Below the pieces are notes generated by a model that saw nothing but the letters and a program-made list of their open reading frames with translations, was not told the origin of the DNA and ran no database searches. A stretch of DNA of 64,000 nt from positions 48,574 to 112,573 of the forward strand of contig DVEF01000089.1 in the NCBI GenBank assembly GCA_015295805.1. The letters are read 5' to 3'. Every line of letters starts with the position of its first letter. Position 1 is the stretch's first letter. Both the position numbers and the translations under genes were made by a program. Of this stretch, positions 35,952-44,564 are shown piece after piece. This DNA comes from Geminocystis sp. M7585_C2015_104 (GTDB lineage: Bacteria; Cyanobacteriota; Cyanobacteriia; Cyanobacteriales; Cyanobacteriaceae).

Positions 35952-37394
35952 CTAATTAGACTCGTCTTCCAGATAACAAACAGGTTTATTACCACCCTGA
36001 CGGCTGTAAGCAGACTTCCCCCCACACAGTCTTCCTAAACTATCATAGTCATAGGGACACTCACATACCCCTTGACGAGGAGCACGAATAGGAGTACCTT
36101 TAATCTCATTAGATTCGTCCACTACAACTGTATTGTCGCCCCTGTCACTTTTACTATTGCCATTGTCATTGTAGTTGCCAGTCAAATTCGGCTTCAAGTT
36201 AATAAGCCACCAACCAATCCCCACCACAAAACATGACAACACACCAACGGCAATCAAGTTAAAGGATAAGGAGAAACGAGGTAAGAGAGAATAAGGGGAA
36301 TTTTTGGCTAAATCTGACCAAAGAGGCGGATTTACTGCTAGATTTTGACATATAACCGGCAAATAAGAGGCCCCAGGTGCTTTTTCCTCCAAGTGGTATA
36401 ATTCTTGTATCTTGGCTTTGGCTTCCTTAACGGCAAGATAAAGAGTCTCACCACTGGCATAAGACTGAAGGAAAAATTTAAGAAACTCTTGGGCCACTTC
36501 ATCTGGAACTGCCTCCCGCATTACAATAGTCTGAGGTAACTGTAAGTCTGCCAAATTGAAGCCTAAGGCTAAACCATCACAAGAGTTAAAAATGGCTAAT
36601 TCCAAACCATTACTAATCGCCTTGGTGAGAGTCTGCCGCAACTTGCTAATCTCGATTTTCTCATAAGGATTTATCTGTAAAACCCCCTCCTGACGAGAAG
36701 TGTTACTGCCACTGTGGCCGGCAAAAAAGAGAATATGCCAAGATTGTTCCCATAAAGGGGTAAGTTGGTGTAAACTGGGTTGATCCAGGAAAACTATCTC
36801 CGTATTAGGCAGACTTTCCAGAATCTGTCTATCCCTTTCCACATCTATCCCCCGTCTGTCTCCTAAGATAGCCAAAATCCTAACCTTGCCCCCAAAAGAA
36901 GAGACATTACTACGGGGTGGCTTGCAACACTGACATTTACTCAAGGCAAATTCAATATAGGGATAGTCTCGCCATACCTCCCAAAGATGCCAGGGAAGCT
37001 GCCATAAGCGAATATCATCGGTTTGAATTACAAAACGAATCAAATCCTCCCGTTGCAGATGAGGAAATAGATTTATTAAGGCAGCCTGGACTTGAGAATC
37101 CCGTAGCCACCGGTTAATATCTAACTGAAGGGTTTTTATGTTTTGTAAACACTCATCCACTGCTAAATTAGTAACTTGTGCCCCAGAAGCCCCCATTCGT
37201 AGAGAATAAGATAAATTACGGTAACAACACTGCCAACGAGTATAACTGCTATAAACATATTCGGCAGGCGGCAATTTCCCCTCCACCTCCACCAATAAAT
37301 CTTTAGTCTCCTCATCACTGAGTCTGAAAGTAAAAGGGAAACCCCTTTCAAAACCGCCTTCCCCAATCCTGGCAACAATTAGTTTCCTCCCCAT
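35952..37394 (-). CDS. Membrane-anchored CHAT-domain (caspase-like) protein
   Basis: About 480 residues. Residues 1-165 are an uncharacterised N-terminal region; about 170-365 form a CHAT peptidase domain of the caspase clan, with likely catalytic His in ILFFAGHSGSN and Cys in LELAIFNSCDGLALG, followed by VPDEVAQEFLKFFLQSYASG. One membrane helix (FNLIAVGVLSCFVVGIGWWL) lies near residue 395. After it come a low-complexity Asn/Asp linker and a Cys-rich tail (VCECPYDYDSLGRLCG, then SAYSRQGGNKPVCY). Substrate and activation unknown. If the helix is N-in, the protease is cytoplasmic and the tail is periplasmic. No sensor or gasdermin-like partner is adjacent. Confidence 0.82.
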   Translation of the reverse strand: MGRKLIVARIGEGGFERGFPFTFRLSDEETKDLLVEVEGKLPPAEYVYSSYTRWQCCYRNLSYSLRMGASGAQVTNLAVDECLQNIKTLQLDINRWLRDSQVQAALINLFPHLQREDLIRFVIQTDDIRLWQLPWHLWEVWRDYPYIEFALSKCQCCKPPRSNVSSFGGKVRILAILGDRRGIDVERDRQILESLPNTEIVFLDQPSLHQLTPLWEQSWHILFFAGHSGSNTSRQEGVLQINPYEKIEISKLRQTLTKAISNGLELAIFNSCDGLALGFNLADLQLPQTIVMREAVPDEVAQEFLKFFLQSYASGETLYLAVKEAKAKIQELYHLEEKAPGASYLPVICQNLAVNPPLWSDLAKNSPYSLLPRFSLSFNLIAVGVLSCFVVGIGWWLINLKPNLTGNYNDNGNSKSDRGDNTVVVDESNEIKGTPIRAPRQGVCECPYDYDSLGRLCGGKSAYSRQGGNKPVCYLEDESN

Positions 37395-37526
37395 ATCCCC
37401 CCGCTAAGTGACTAAGGAAAGTCTCTGACTGTCTCCACCAAACACCCACTCCATTGTAGTCCATCATAGGAATACCCAGACATGCTCTAAGATTTTAGCT
37501 TTAGGATTAAACAATTAGGACAAAAA

Positions 37527-38573
37527 ATGAGTAAACTAAAAGTAGGCCTGTTATTCGGCGGCAAATCCGGTGAACATGACGTTTCCATCACTTCTGCTCG
37601 TTCTATAGCCAGTGGCTTACAAGAGGGTTACAACCAAGAAAAGTACGAGGTAATTCCAATATATGTAGACAAAGAAGGCAACTGGTGGGGCAAAGAAGTA
37701 GCAGAATCAGTATTGTCGGCAGGGAAGCCAAAGGAGACAACAGGCGAAAGGAGAAAATGGGAATTCCCCCCTGAATGTAAACAGGTAGACGTCTTCTTCC
37801 CCATTATACATGGCCCCAATGGAGAGGATGGCACAGTCCAGGGATTATTAACATTAATGGCAATACCATTTGTAGGTTCAGGTGTTCTTGGCTCAGCCAT
37901 TGGCATGGATAAAATCGCCATGAAAAACGCCTTCGCCTGTGCCGGTTTGCCCCAAGTCAAGTATATTGGTGTTAACAGAAGCGAAATTTTTTCCAATCCC
38001 TGTGTCTTCCCCAAACTATGTGAGCGATTGGAAGCAGAATTAGGTTATCCTTGTTTCGTAAAACCTGCTAATCTGGGCTCGTCTGTAGGCATTAGCAAAG
38101 TTAAAAACCGCAATGAGTTGGAAAAGGCATTAGACATAGCCGCCTCCCTTGACAGAAGGGTTATTGTGGAGGCTGGGGTAACCGCTAGGGAGTTAGAATG
38201 TGGCATCCTAGGCAATGATAACCCTGCCGCCTCCGTAGTGGGGGAAATCTCCTACAATGCCGAATTCTATGACTATCAAACCAAATACACCGACGGCTTA
38301 GCTAGCCTTATCATCCCCGCCGACATCCCAAAAGACGTCAGTGAAACTATCCGTCAAATGGCTATTAAAGCTTTTCAAGCCATTGATGCCAGAGGTTTAG
38401 CTAGAGTGGATTTCTTTTATCTGCCTGAAAGTGGCCAAATTCTGGTTAACGAAATCAACACCCTCCCCGGTTTTACCTCCCTCAGCATGTATCCCAAACT
38501 CTGGGAAGCCTCTGGTATCCCCTTCCCCACCCTCCTAGACAAACTAATCACCCTCGCCCTTTCTGACCAGTAG
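37527..38573 (+). CDS. ddl: D-alanine-D-alanine ligase
   Basis: ATP-grasp enzyme that joins two D-Ala for peptidoglycan precursors. Family features: start [57 protein letters not shown], the ATP-grasp loop [18 protein letters not shown], and the C-terminal [20 protein letters not shown] with [18 protein letters not shown]. Length 348 residues is normal. It is divergent from the CHAT-protein gene and followed about 110 bases later by the small hli gene, which has its own promoter-like sequence. Confidence 0.96.
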   Translation: MSKLKVGLLFGGKSGEHDVSITSARSIASGLQEGYNQEKYEVIPIYVDKEGNWWGKEVAESVLSAGKPKETTGERRKWEFPPECKQVDVFFPIIHGPNGEDGTVQGLLTLMAIPFVGSGVLGSAIGMDKIAMKNAFACAGLPQVKYIGVNRSEIFSNPCVFPKLCERLEAELGYPCFVKPANLGSSVGISKVKNRNELEKALDIAASLDRRVIVEAGVTARELECGILGNDNPAASVVGEISYNAEFYDYQTKYTDGLASLIIPADIPKDVSETIRQMAIKAFQAIDARGLARVDFFYLPESGQILVNEINTLPGFTSLSMYPKLWEASGIPFPTLLDKLITLALSDQ

Positions 38574-38621
38574 GGAAATCCACACCCGCCAATTGTAAAG
38601 TTTTGTTGCCACTTTTGAAAA

Positions 38622-38639
38622 GTTATGTTAAGTTAGAGT
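38622..38639 (+). promoter_or_regulatory. Candidate HLR1 (RpaB-binding) element before hli
   Basis: GTTATGTT-AA-GTTAGAGT is an imperfect match to HLR1, two (G/T)TTACA(T/A)(T/A) repeats two bases apart, which RpaB binds to control high-light genes in cyanobacteria. It lies 46 bases before the hli start. The match is partial, so the evidence is mostly position and gene type. Confidence 0.35.
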
Positions 38640-38684
38640 TAAATCAATTGACACGAGCGCACTAATAACATAGGGAGGCAGGTT

Positions 38685-38828
38685 ATGGAAAACAAAGAAG
38701 GGAAATTCGGCTTTACCACTTTTGCTGAAAACTGGAATGGTAGGTTAGCCATGTTGGGTTTTGTGATTGGCATCCTCACCGAGTTAATTACTGGCAAAGG
38801 CATCTTAGCTCAACTTGGTTTAATGTAA
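38685..38828 (+). CDS. hli: High-light-inducible protein (HLIP/SCP), single-helix CAB-like
   Basis: A 47-residue thylakoid protein that binds chlorophyll and carotenoid and protects photosystem assembly under excess light. The chlorophyll-binding motif [12 protein letters not shown] (ExxNxRxAMxGF) starts the single membrane helix, which continues into [11 protein letters not shown]. The ATG follows GGGAGG at good spacing. Too short for usual ORF cut-offs but unmistakable. A possible HLR1 element precedes it and an intrinsic terminator follows about 70 bases after the stop, so it is a single-gene unit. Confidence 0.93.
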   Translation: MENKEGKFGFTTFAENWNGRLAMLGFVIGILTELITGKGILAQLGLM

Positions 38829-38896
38829 TCATAGCCACACTGCCCATCTCTATTTGTGACTTGGTTGACTTCTATCTATTCGGTTAAGCTAAAATG

Positions 38897-38930
38897 AAAA
38901 CCCATCCTCCGCCGAGGGTGGGGTTTTTTG
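38897..38930 (+). terminator. Intrinsic terminator after hli
   Basis: AACCCATCCTC (38899-38909) pairs with GAGGGTGGGGTT (38914-38925, one bulge and one G-T pair) and is followed by a T run to 38929. It overlaps the apparent upstream extension of the mgtC-like frame. Confidence 0.8.
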
Positions 38931-38968
38931 TGTGGCAGGTTATTTTATCCCCCACCAGAATACCCGTC

Positions 38969-39373
38969 ATGTTGCTGAGACTAATATTTGCCGCAATTTT
39001 GGGCGCCATCTTAGGGTTAGAAAGGGAATTACGGAAAAAAACTGGAGGGGTGAAAACCAATGCCCTTGTCTCCCTTGCCTCTTGCGGTTTTATACTTATC
39101 GTTAGGGAAATTAACTCAGCTGAGACAGCCAGAGTTATCACGGGTATCATTCAGGGTGTTGGCTTTATCGGTGGGGGTTTGATTCTAAAGGCTGGCAACA
39201 CTGCTAAAAACGTTACCGGCGCGGCGGAAATTTGGGTATCCTCAGCTATAGGTATCGCCTGTGGTGTCGGTTTATGGCAGATGGCCATTTCTCTGTTGTT
39301 AATTTCCCTCCTACTCCTCCGGCTTACCCGTAAATATCTTCCCCCCCATTCTCCCAATTCCCATCCCCAGTAG
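38969..39373 (+). CDS. MgtC/SapB family membrane protein
   Basis: MgtC-type membrane protein of about 134 residues with four hydrophobic segments. The family patterns AAILGAILGLERELRKKTGG (first helix and loop), KTNALVSLASCGFILI, and GFIGGGLILKAGN with VTGAAEIWVSSAIGIACGVG are clear. The C-terminal cytoplasmic domain found in true virulence MgtC is absent, so it resembles the short housekeeping type, role uncertain. The open frame starts at 38894 but that part is the hli terminator; the ATG at 38969 starts the first helix and is preferred, though no strong ribosome binding site is visible. rsmG starts 29 bases downstream. Confidence 0.88.
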   Translation: MLLRLIFAAILGAILGLERELRKKTGGVKTNALVSLASCGFILIVREINSAETARVITGIIQGVGFIGGGLILKAGNTAKNVTGAAEIWVSSAIGIACGVGLWQMAISLLLISLLLLRLTRKYLPPHSPNSHPQ

Positions 39374-39402
39374 GTTATATTGTTTCTCGTCAACGCCTCA
39401 TT

Positions 39403-40140
39403 ATGGAAAATCGGTTGCTTTTACCCCACAATTTGACTATTTGGCAAAATACTGTCCACTGGATTCCCTCCCATAATACCCTAGAAAAATGGCAAAAATT
39501 TTATGAACTAATTTGCCGTTACAACCTCCACATTAATCTCACCAGAATTACCCACCCCGATGAATTTTGGGAGAAGAACTTATGGGATTGTTTAACGCCT
39601 GTTATTCCCTACGATTTAAATAACAAAAAAATAATGGATGTGGGCACCGGCGCCGGTTTTCCAGGTATGCCTATAGCAATGGCTTTTCCCCAATGTCAAG
39701 TGGTTTTAATGGATTCAATCTCCAAGAAAATCAATTTTCTACTCCTAGTTAAATCTGAAATTAATCTCCAAAATGTCGAAACTATAAACGCCAGGGCAGA
39801 AATCGTAGGGCAAGATAAAAATCACCGAGGAAAATATGATTTTGTCCTCACTAGAGCAGTGGCCGCAATTTCCGTTTGTCTAGAATATAGTTTACCTCTT
39901 TTAAAAGTAGGTGGAATTGCCATCCTCTGGAGAGGCAATCTGGCAGAGGAAGAATTAGAAAAAAATAAGCGCGTCGCTAAAAAACTGGGAGGGGAAATAA
40001 TAGAAGTAGTCGCAACAAAAACGCCTCTCAGTCACAATATAAGACACAATATATATGTTAAAAAAATTGGCGAAACTCCCCCATTATACCCCCGCAACCC
40101 CGGTAAGCCTGTCAAAAAACCTCTAGAACTTATTGATTAA
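39403..40140 (+). CDS. rsmG: 16S rRNA (guanine-527-N7)-methyltransferase RsmG
   Basis: Methylates G527 in the 530 loop of 16S rRNA (also known as GidB). The family signature INLTRITHPDEFWEKNLWDCL, motif I MDVGTGAGFPGMPIAMAFP and the acidic residue in VVLMDSISKKINFLL are intact, followed by VLTRAVAAISVCLEYSLPLL. Length 245 residues is normal. It lies 29 bases after the mgtC-like gene. Its 3' end overlaps the next minus-strand gene by 11 bases. Confidence 0.94.
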   Translation: MENRLLLPHNLTIWQNTVHWIPSHNTLEKWQKFYELICRYNLHINLTRITHPDEFWEKNLWDCLTPVIPYDLNNKKIMDVGTGAGFPGMPIAMAFPQCQVVLMDSISKKINFLLLVKSEINLQNVETINARAEIVGQDKNHRGKYDFVLTRAVAAISVCLEYSLPLLKVGGIAILWRGNLAEEELEKNKRVAKKLGGEIIEVVATKTPLSHNIRHNIYVKKIGETPPLYPRNPGKPVKKPLELID

Positions 40141-40513
40141 TTCTAAGGGTAAAAGGATAACGATTTCCCTCCATTTCCCCTACATAAATCAAATATCTGC
40201 CTGGCAGCCATACCCCCTTTATTTCCGGTTTCCTCCCCAGTGTTGTGTCTCCTAAAACACAAAATCTCTCCTTGTCAGTGGGCCCAATAACCAGTAAACT
40301 AGGCTTACCCCCCTCAGCCTCCACAGTAATACTAAGAGAATAAACCTTTTGAGGAAGTTGAAGGATATGGTTAGGCTTGTCAGCAATAAACCCACAATCC
40401 CCACTGTTTTTCTCCCCCCCCGTCATCCCCCTGATTTCCCGACTTTCTGATTGTGCATTTATTCCTCTGGCAAATAGTAATACAAAGAAAACAAGCAAAA
40501 ATCGATAAATCAT
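40130..40513 (-). CDS. Small secreted protein of unknown function
   Basis: About 127 residues with a signal peptide (MIYRFLLVFFVLLFARGINA) and probable cleavage after INA. The mature part looks like a compact beta sandwich with two Cys (GDCGFIADKPNH and ERFCVLGDTTLG) that could form a disulfide, and ends GRYLIYVGEMEGNRYPFTLR, which resembles pre-peptidase C-terminal or similar secreted beta domains. GGGGAG seven bases upstream favours the ATG at 40513 over the one at 40519. Periplasmic or exported location is inferred from the signal peptide. It is convergent with rsmG and divergent from sufE. Confidence 0.65.
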   Translation of the reverse strand: MIYRFLLVFFVLLFARGINAQSESREIRGMTGGEKNSGDCGFIADKPNHILQLPQKVYSLSITVEAEGGKPSLLVIGPTDKERFCVLGDTTLGRKPEIKGVWLPGRYLIYVGEMEGNRYPFTLRINQ

Positions 40514-40594
40514 ATTCATACTCCCCACCGTTGATATAACAGCGGTTTTTTATCATAGACTAGAAATAATCGGCCATTGTTCAATGTTTCTCCC

Positions 40595-41032
40595 ATGTCT
40601 ACCCATACCCTGCCAGAAACCCTCGACAAAATTGTCCAAAAATTCAAACGTCGTGAGAATCCTAAACAGAAATATGAACAACTACTTTGGTATGCTAAGA
40701 GACTGGCGCCAATGCCAGAAGAAGAAAAAACCCCAGAAAACAAAGTAGCCGGTTGTGTTTCTCAAGTATATGTATGTGCCCATCTAAAAGACGGTAAGGT
40801 ATACTACCATGGAGACTCGGACGCACAACTGGTGAAAGGTTTAGTAGCCTTTCTCATAGAAGGCTTAAATGGTTTAACCCCCCAACAAATCCTTAGTCTA
40901 ACCCCAGACTTTATCGAGGAAACCGGTTTACGTGTCAGTTTAACCCCCTCCCGCGCCAATGGTTTCATCAATATCTTTAAGAAAATGCAACAACAAGCCT
41001 TACTCCTCTCCAACCAAACCCTTCAGTCTTAG
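40595..41032 (+). CDS. sufE: SufE family sulfur acceptor protein
   Basis: Takes persulfide sulfur from the cysteine desulfurase SufS and hands it to the SufBCD scaffold for iron-sulfur cluster assembly. Family features: KYEQLLWYAKRLAPMPEEEK, the active Cys loop NKVAGCVSQVYVCAHLKDGK, and the C-terminal GLTPQQILSLTPDFIEETGL. About 145 residues, usual length. An in-frame ATG six codons upstream is possible (40577); the MSTHTLPETL start fits the family better. The other suf genes are not nearby. Confidence 0.93.
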   Translation: MSTHTLPETLDKIVQKFKRRENPKQKYEQLLWYAKRLAPMPEEEKTPENKVAGCVSQVYVCAHLKDGKVYYHGDSDAQLVKGLVAFLIEGLNGLTPQQILSLTPDFIEETGLRVSLTPSRANGFINIFKKMQQQALLLSNQTLQS

Positions 41033-41383
41033 TTTTGGTTTAACTATTTTTCCCGGGGCAATTACCACTAGAATTCTCCCATTATTGCCCCAAAGATGGT
41101 ACAATGGTGGTTGGTTGCTCCTAAGGCGTTGTCTTTACTTCTTCGCCCTTTGACTCAGTTTCCACTGTTTTTGTCTTATCCCATAAACTCAGCCTCAGCG
41201 GCGATTATCTTTGTTTTGGCAATGGCAATTATAAACCCTCCCCGATGATGACTCATTTATCCCCTTGCCTTTCGTTTCAGTCTCATCCATATCCTTTCAG
41301 CTATCCACTCCCACATCCCCCTCTATTTTGTCTTGTTTTTCCCTAAATGCAACCTGTTGATTGAAAAAGAAGAAGTGTAAAAT
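41033..41383. other. Intergenic region before the SNF2 gene
   Basis: About 350 bases without a convincing gene. It holds an eight-base inverted repeat GGGGCAAT (41055-41062) / ATTGCCCC (41084-41091) with a 21-base loop shortly after the sufE stop, without a T run. The rest is pyrimidine-rich on the plus strand and shows nothing I can name. Confidence 0.4.
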
Positions 41384-44300
41384 ATGTCAATATTGCATGG
41401 AAGTTTTCTGGTAAAGAAAGAGGAGAAGTACTTTTTTATTTGGGGAGAGACTTGGAGAAATATCGAAAAGCATAAATACGATTTGGAAGCAGAGTTTCTA
41501 TACATATACCCCTTCTTGATAGAAGACAAGGAGGAGATTTTAAGGCTGCTAAAAAAATGCGGTATAGACAGGAATATTGGCTGTGGAGAAATAGAAAGTT
41601 TAGATTCAATTTGGCATTGGGAAATGGCACTATTTCCCGTGCAAAAGAAGCCAAAATCCAAGACAGTAGTCCCCCTGTTATATGAACAGTTTTTGGCAAT
41701 CAGCAACAAATTAAGCTCAGTAATTTTATATCCATGGGATGTGGGAGGATTGAAAATTGAGCCCGTCACTATGCTAGGGATATTGCAAAAATTACCCCTT
41801 AATAAAACTGACTATATCGCTTCAGACTTACGTTTCTGGAGTCATGTTTATCGCTGGGGTTGGGATTTGATATGCCGTCAAAAATTTATTCCCACCATTG
41901 ATGAAAAAAATAACTGTTACTGGCGGCCGGTTTTAGATAGTAACATAGACCAAAGCAGACTGGAGCATTTTATCCAATCCATGCCCTCTATTTGTCGTTG
42001 TTATGTGGAAAACGAAGACGACCCCAGTATACCACAACAGGAGCTAATTCTTGAATTTTTATGTACCGTCATAGATATCCAAATCCGTCAACTCCTCCCC
42101 GCCATCCCTAACAAAACCGACTCTATGGTATCCTCCTGGATAGAAGCCTTAAGCAATCCCCTACATAGAAAATGTAATCTATCTCCCCTCAACAACAAAA
42201 GACTAAGAATGGCATTTAACCACTGGGTATTGCCCATTCAAGAAGATATAATCACCTCTGAGCATCAGTTGAGGAAAAGACAATATCGTCTTTGTCTAAA
42301 ATTACAACCCCCCTCCTCAACCCAGGGAGACAACTACGATAATTGGCGACTAGACTACTTCCTCCAAGCTATCGACAATCCAGATTTTCTCATACCAACA
42401 GAACAAATTTGGATACATCCTCACCCCCAATTGGAAATAGGGGATAGGCTAATAGAAAACCCCCAAGAAATTATTTTAAAAGGATTGGGATTGGCAGCTA
42501 AATTTTTTGAACCAATTAGGGATAGTCTAGAAGAAGCTACCCCCAATTATTGTAGAATAAATGCCATTTCCGCCTATCAGTTTGTCCGCAGTGTAGCCTG
42601 GCAACTCCAAGACAACGGTTTAGGAGTTATCCTCCCAAAAGGCCTAAGCAGAGGAGCAGATGAAAAACGTTTAGGAGTTAAAATACAGGCGGAAGTAAAT
42701 CTCAAAAAAGGGGAAAGGTTGACTTTAAATACCCTGATTAATTATAACTTAAAAGTGGTAGTAGGGAATAGGGTTTTAACCCAAAAAGAATTCCATAATT
42801 TGCTGGCCAAAAAATCCCCCCTAGTAGAAGTAGATGGACAGTGGCTAGCACTACAACCCGCTGACGTTAAGGCTGCTGAGGAAATTTTCAATAATAGTAA
42901 GACTCCCGTAAATCTCACCGTGGAAGATGCAATTAGACTCAGCAGTGGCTCCACAGAAACTATCGCTAAACTGCCCGTAGTGGGATTTGAAAGTAGTGGA
43001 GCTCTGGCAGAATTACTCAACAGTATTAATGACAACAGCAAGATAGAAATTTTAGAAACACCCAAGAATTTTAATGGAACTCTAAGACCCTATCAAAAAG
43101 TCGGTTTCAGCTGGTTGTATTTCCTGCAAAAATGGGGCCTAGGAGGATGTCTGGCCGATGACATGGGTTTAGGAAAAACTGTACAGTTAATCGCCCTGAT
43201 TTTAACTATAAAAGAAAGGGAGGAACTGACAAAACCTTGCTTAATAGTTTGCCCCACCTCTGTGTTGAATAACTGGGAGAAAGAGTTAGAAAAATTTGCA
43301 CCATCCCTAAAAGTTTTGCTACACCATGGAGAAAATCGTAGCAAAGACAACGAGTTTATCGAAGCAGTTAAAAATGTAGATGTGGTAGTCACAAGTTATC
43401 CCCTAGTATATCGAGACCTTGACATTTTAAACCAAATAGAGTGGCAAGGAGTCGTCCTAGACGAGGCCCAAAATATCAAAAACCCCCAGGCAAAACAAAC
43501 CCAGGCAGTCAGACAATTAAAATCAGATTTTAGAATAGCTTTAACTGGCACACCTATAGAAAACAGATTGTCAGAATTATGGTCTATTTTAGACTTTTTA
43601 AATCCAGGATATCTAGGGCCACAACAATTCTTCCAACGTCGTTTCACCCTGCCAATAGAAAAATATGGAGATGAACACTCGTTGAAAACTCTAAAATCCC
43701 TAGTTAAACCCTTCATTCTAAGACGCCTAAAAACCGACAAAAATATCATCCAAGACTTACCAGAAAAACAAGAAATGAACGTCTACTGTGGCCTATCCGC
43801 AGAACAAGCCGAATTATATCAGAATTTGGTAGAAAAATCCCTACAAGAAATAGAGGAAAGTACAGGGATCAAACGTCATGGTTTAATCCTAAGTTTACTA
43901 GTGAAGTTGAAACAAATCTGCAATCACCCCGCCCATTTCCTCAAAGAAGAAAAAATAGATACCTCCTCCCGCTCAGGAAAATTGTTAAGACTAGAAGAGA
44001 TGTTAGAAGAAGTAGTGGCAGAGGGGGACAGGAGTCTAATTTTCACCCAGTTTGCTGAGTGGGGAAGCCTTTTACAACCCTATTTGAGTGAAAAATTAGG
44101 AGTAGAAGTATTATTCCTCTCCGGCAATACCAAAACAGAAAAACGTCAAGAAATGATAGACAGATTTCAAAATGACCCCCAAGGCCCGCCCATTTTTATT
44201 CTATCCTTAAAAGCAGGGGGCACAGGCCTAAATTTAACTAGGGCCAATCATGTATTTCACTACGACAGATGGTGGAATCCAGCAGTGGAAAATCAAGCAA

Positions 44301-44512
44301 CTGATAGAGCGTATCGCATAGGCCAAAAACAGAATGTACAGGTGCACAAGTTTATCTGTACCGGCACTTTGGAGGAAAAAATTGATAAGATACTAGAAGG
44401 TAAAAAACAACTAGCTGAACAAACCATCGAAACAGGAGAAGAATGGCTAACCAACCTAGATACAAACCAATTAAGAGAATTATTGGTATTGGAGAGAAAT
44501 GCTGTCCTCTAA
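41384..44512 (+). CDS. SNF2-family DNA-dependent ATPase/helicase (Rad54/HepA-like)
   Basis: A 1042-residue SWI2/SNF2 translocase. The N-terminal 540 residues contain the SNF2-associated region found with bacterial family members. The first RecA-like lobe begins GTLRPYQKVGFSWLYFLQKW; Walker A is ADDMGLGKTVQLIALI near residue 592 and the DEAQ box VVLDEAQNIKNP near 692. The second lobe has LIFTQFAEWGSLLQPYL, ILSLKAGGTGLNLTRANHVF and YDRWWNPAVENQATDRAYRI (motifs IV to VI). Members remodel protein-DNA or RNA polymerase complexes; the specific role here is unknown. A glycosyltransferase gene starts 52 bases downstream. Confidence 0.92.
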   Translation: MSILHGSFLVKKEEKYFFIWGETWRNIEKHKYDLEAEFLYIYPFLIEDKEEILRLLKKCGIDRNIGCGEIESLDSIWHWEMALFPVQKKPKSKTVVPLLYEQFLAISNKLSSVILYPWDVGGLKIEPVTMLGILQKLPLNKTDYIASDLRFWSHVYRWGWDLICRQKFIPTIDEKNNCYWRPVLDSNIDQSRLEHFIQSMPSICRCYVENEDDPSIPQQELILEFLCTVIDIQIRQLLPAIPNKTDSMVSSWIEALSNPLHRKCNLSPLNNKRLRMAFNHWVLPIQEDIITSEHQLRKRQYRLCLKLQPPSSTQGDNYDNWRLDYFLQAIDNPDFLIPTEQIWIHPHPQLEIGDRLIENPQEIILKGLGLAAKFFEPIRDSLEEATPNYCRINAISAYQFVRSVAWQLQDNGLGVILPKGLSRGADEKRLGVKIQAEVNLKKGERLTLNTLINYNLKVVVGNRVLTQKEFHNLLAKKSPLVEVDGQWLALQPADVKAAEEIFNNSKTPVNLTVEDAIRLSSGSTETIAKLPVVGFESSGALAELLNSINDNSKIEILETPKNFNGTLRPYQKVGFSWLYFLQKWGLGGCLADDMGLGKTVQLIALILTIKEREELTKPCLIVCPTSVLNNWEKELEKFAPSLKVLLHHGENRSKDNEFIEAVKNVDVVVTSYPLVYRDLDILNQIEWQGVVLDEAQNIKNPQAKQTQAVRQLKSDFRIALTGTPIENRLSELWSILDFLNPGYLGPQQFFQRRFTLPIEKYGDEHSLKTLKSLVKPFILRRLKTDKNIIQDLPEKQEMNVYCGLSAEQAELYQNLVEKSLQEIEESTGIKRHGLILSLLVKLKQICNHPAHFLKEEKIDTSSRSGKLLRLEEMLEEVVAEGDRSLIFTQFAEWGSLLQPYLSEKLGVEVLFLSGNTKTEKRQEMIDRFQNDPQGPPIFILSLKAGGTGLNLTRANHVFHYDRWWNPAVENQATDRAYRIGQKQNVQVHKFICTGTLEEKIDKILEGKKQLAEQTIETGEEWLTNLDTNQLRELLVLERNAVL

Positions 44513-44564
44513 ACTAAAATAACAATGATATGGCCAAAAAAAGGACAGAAAAATGGAGGTGAAA

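Noticed and set aside
38894..38968. Upstream extension of the MgtC-family gene
   Set aside because: This stretch is the hli terminator (stem and T run); the protein start fits at 38969.
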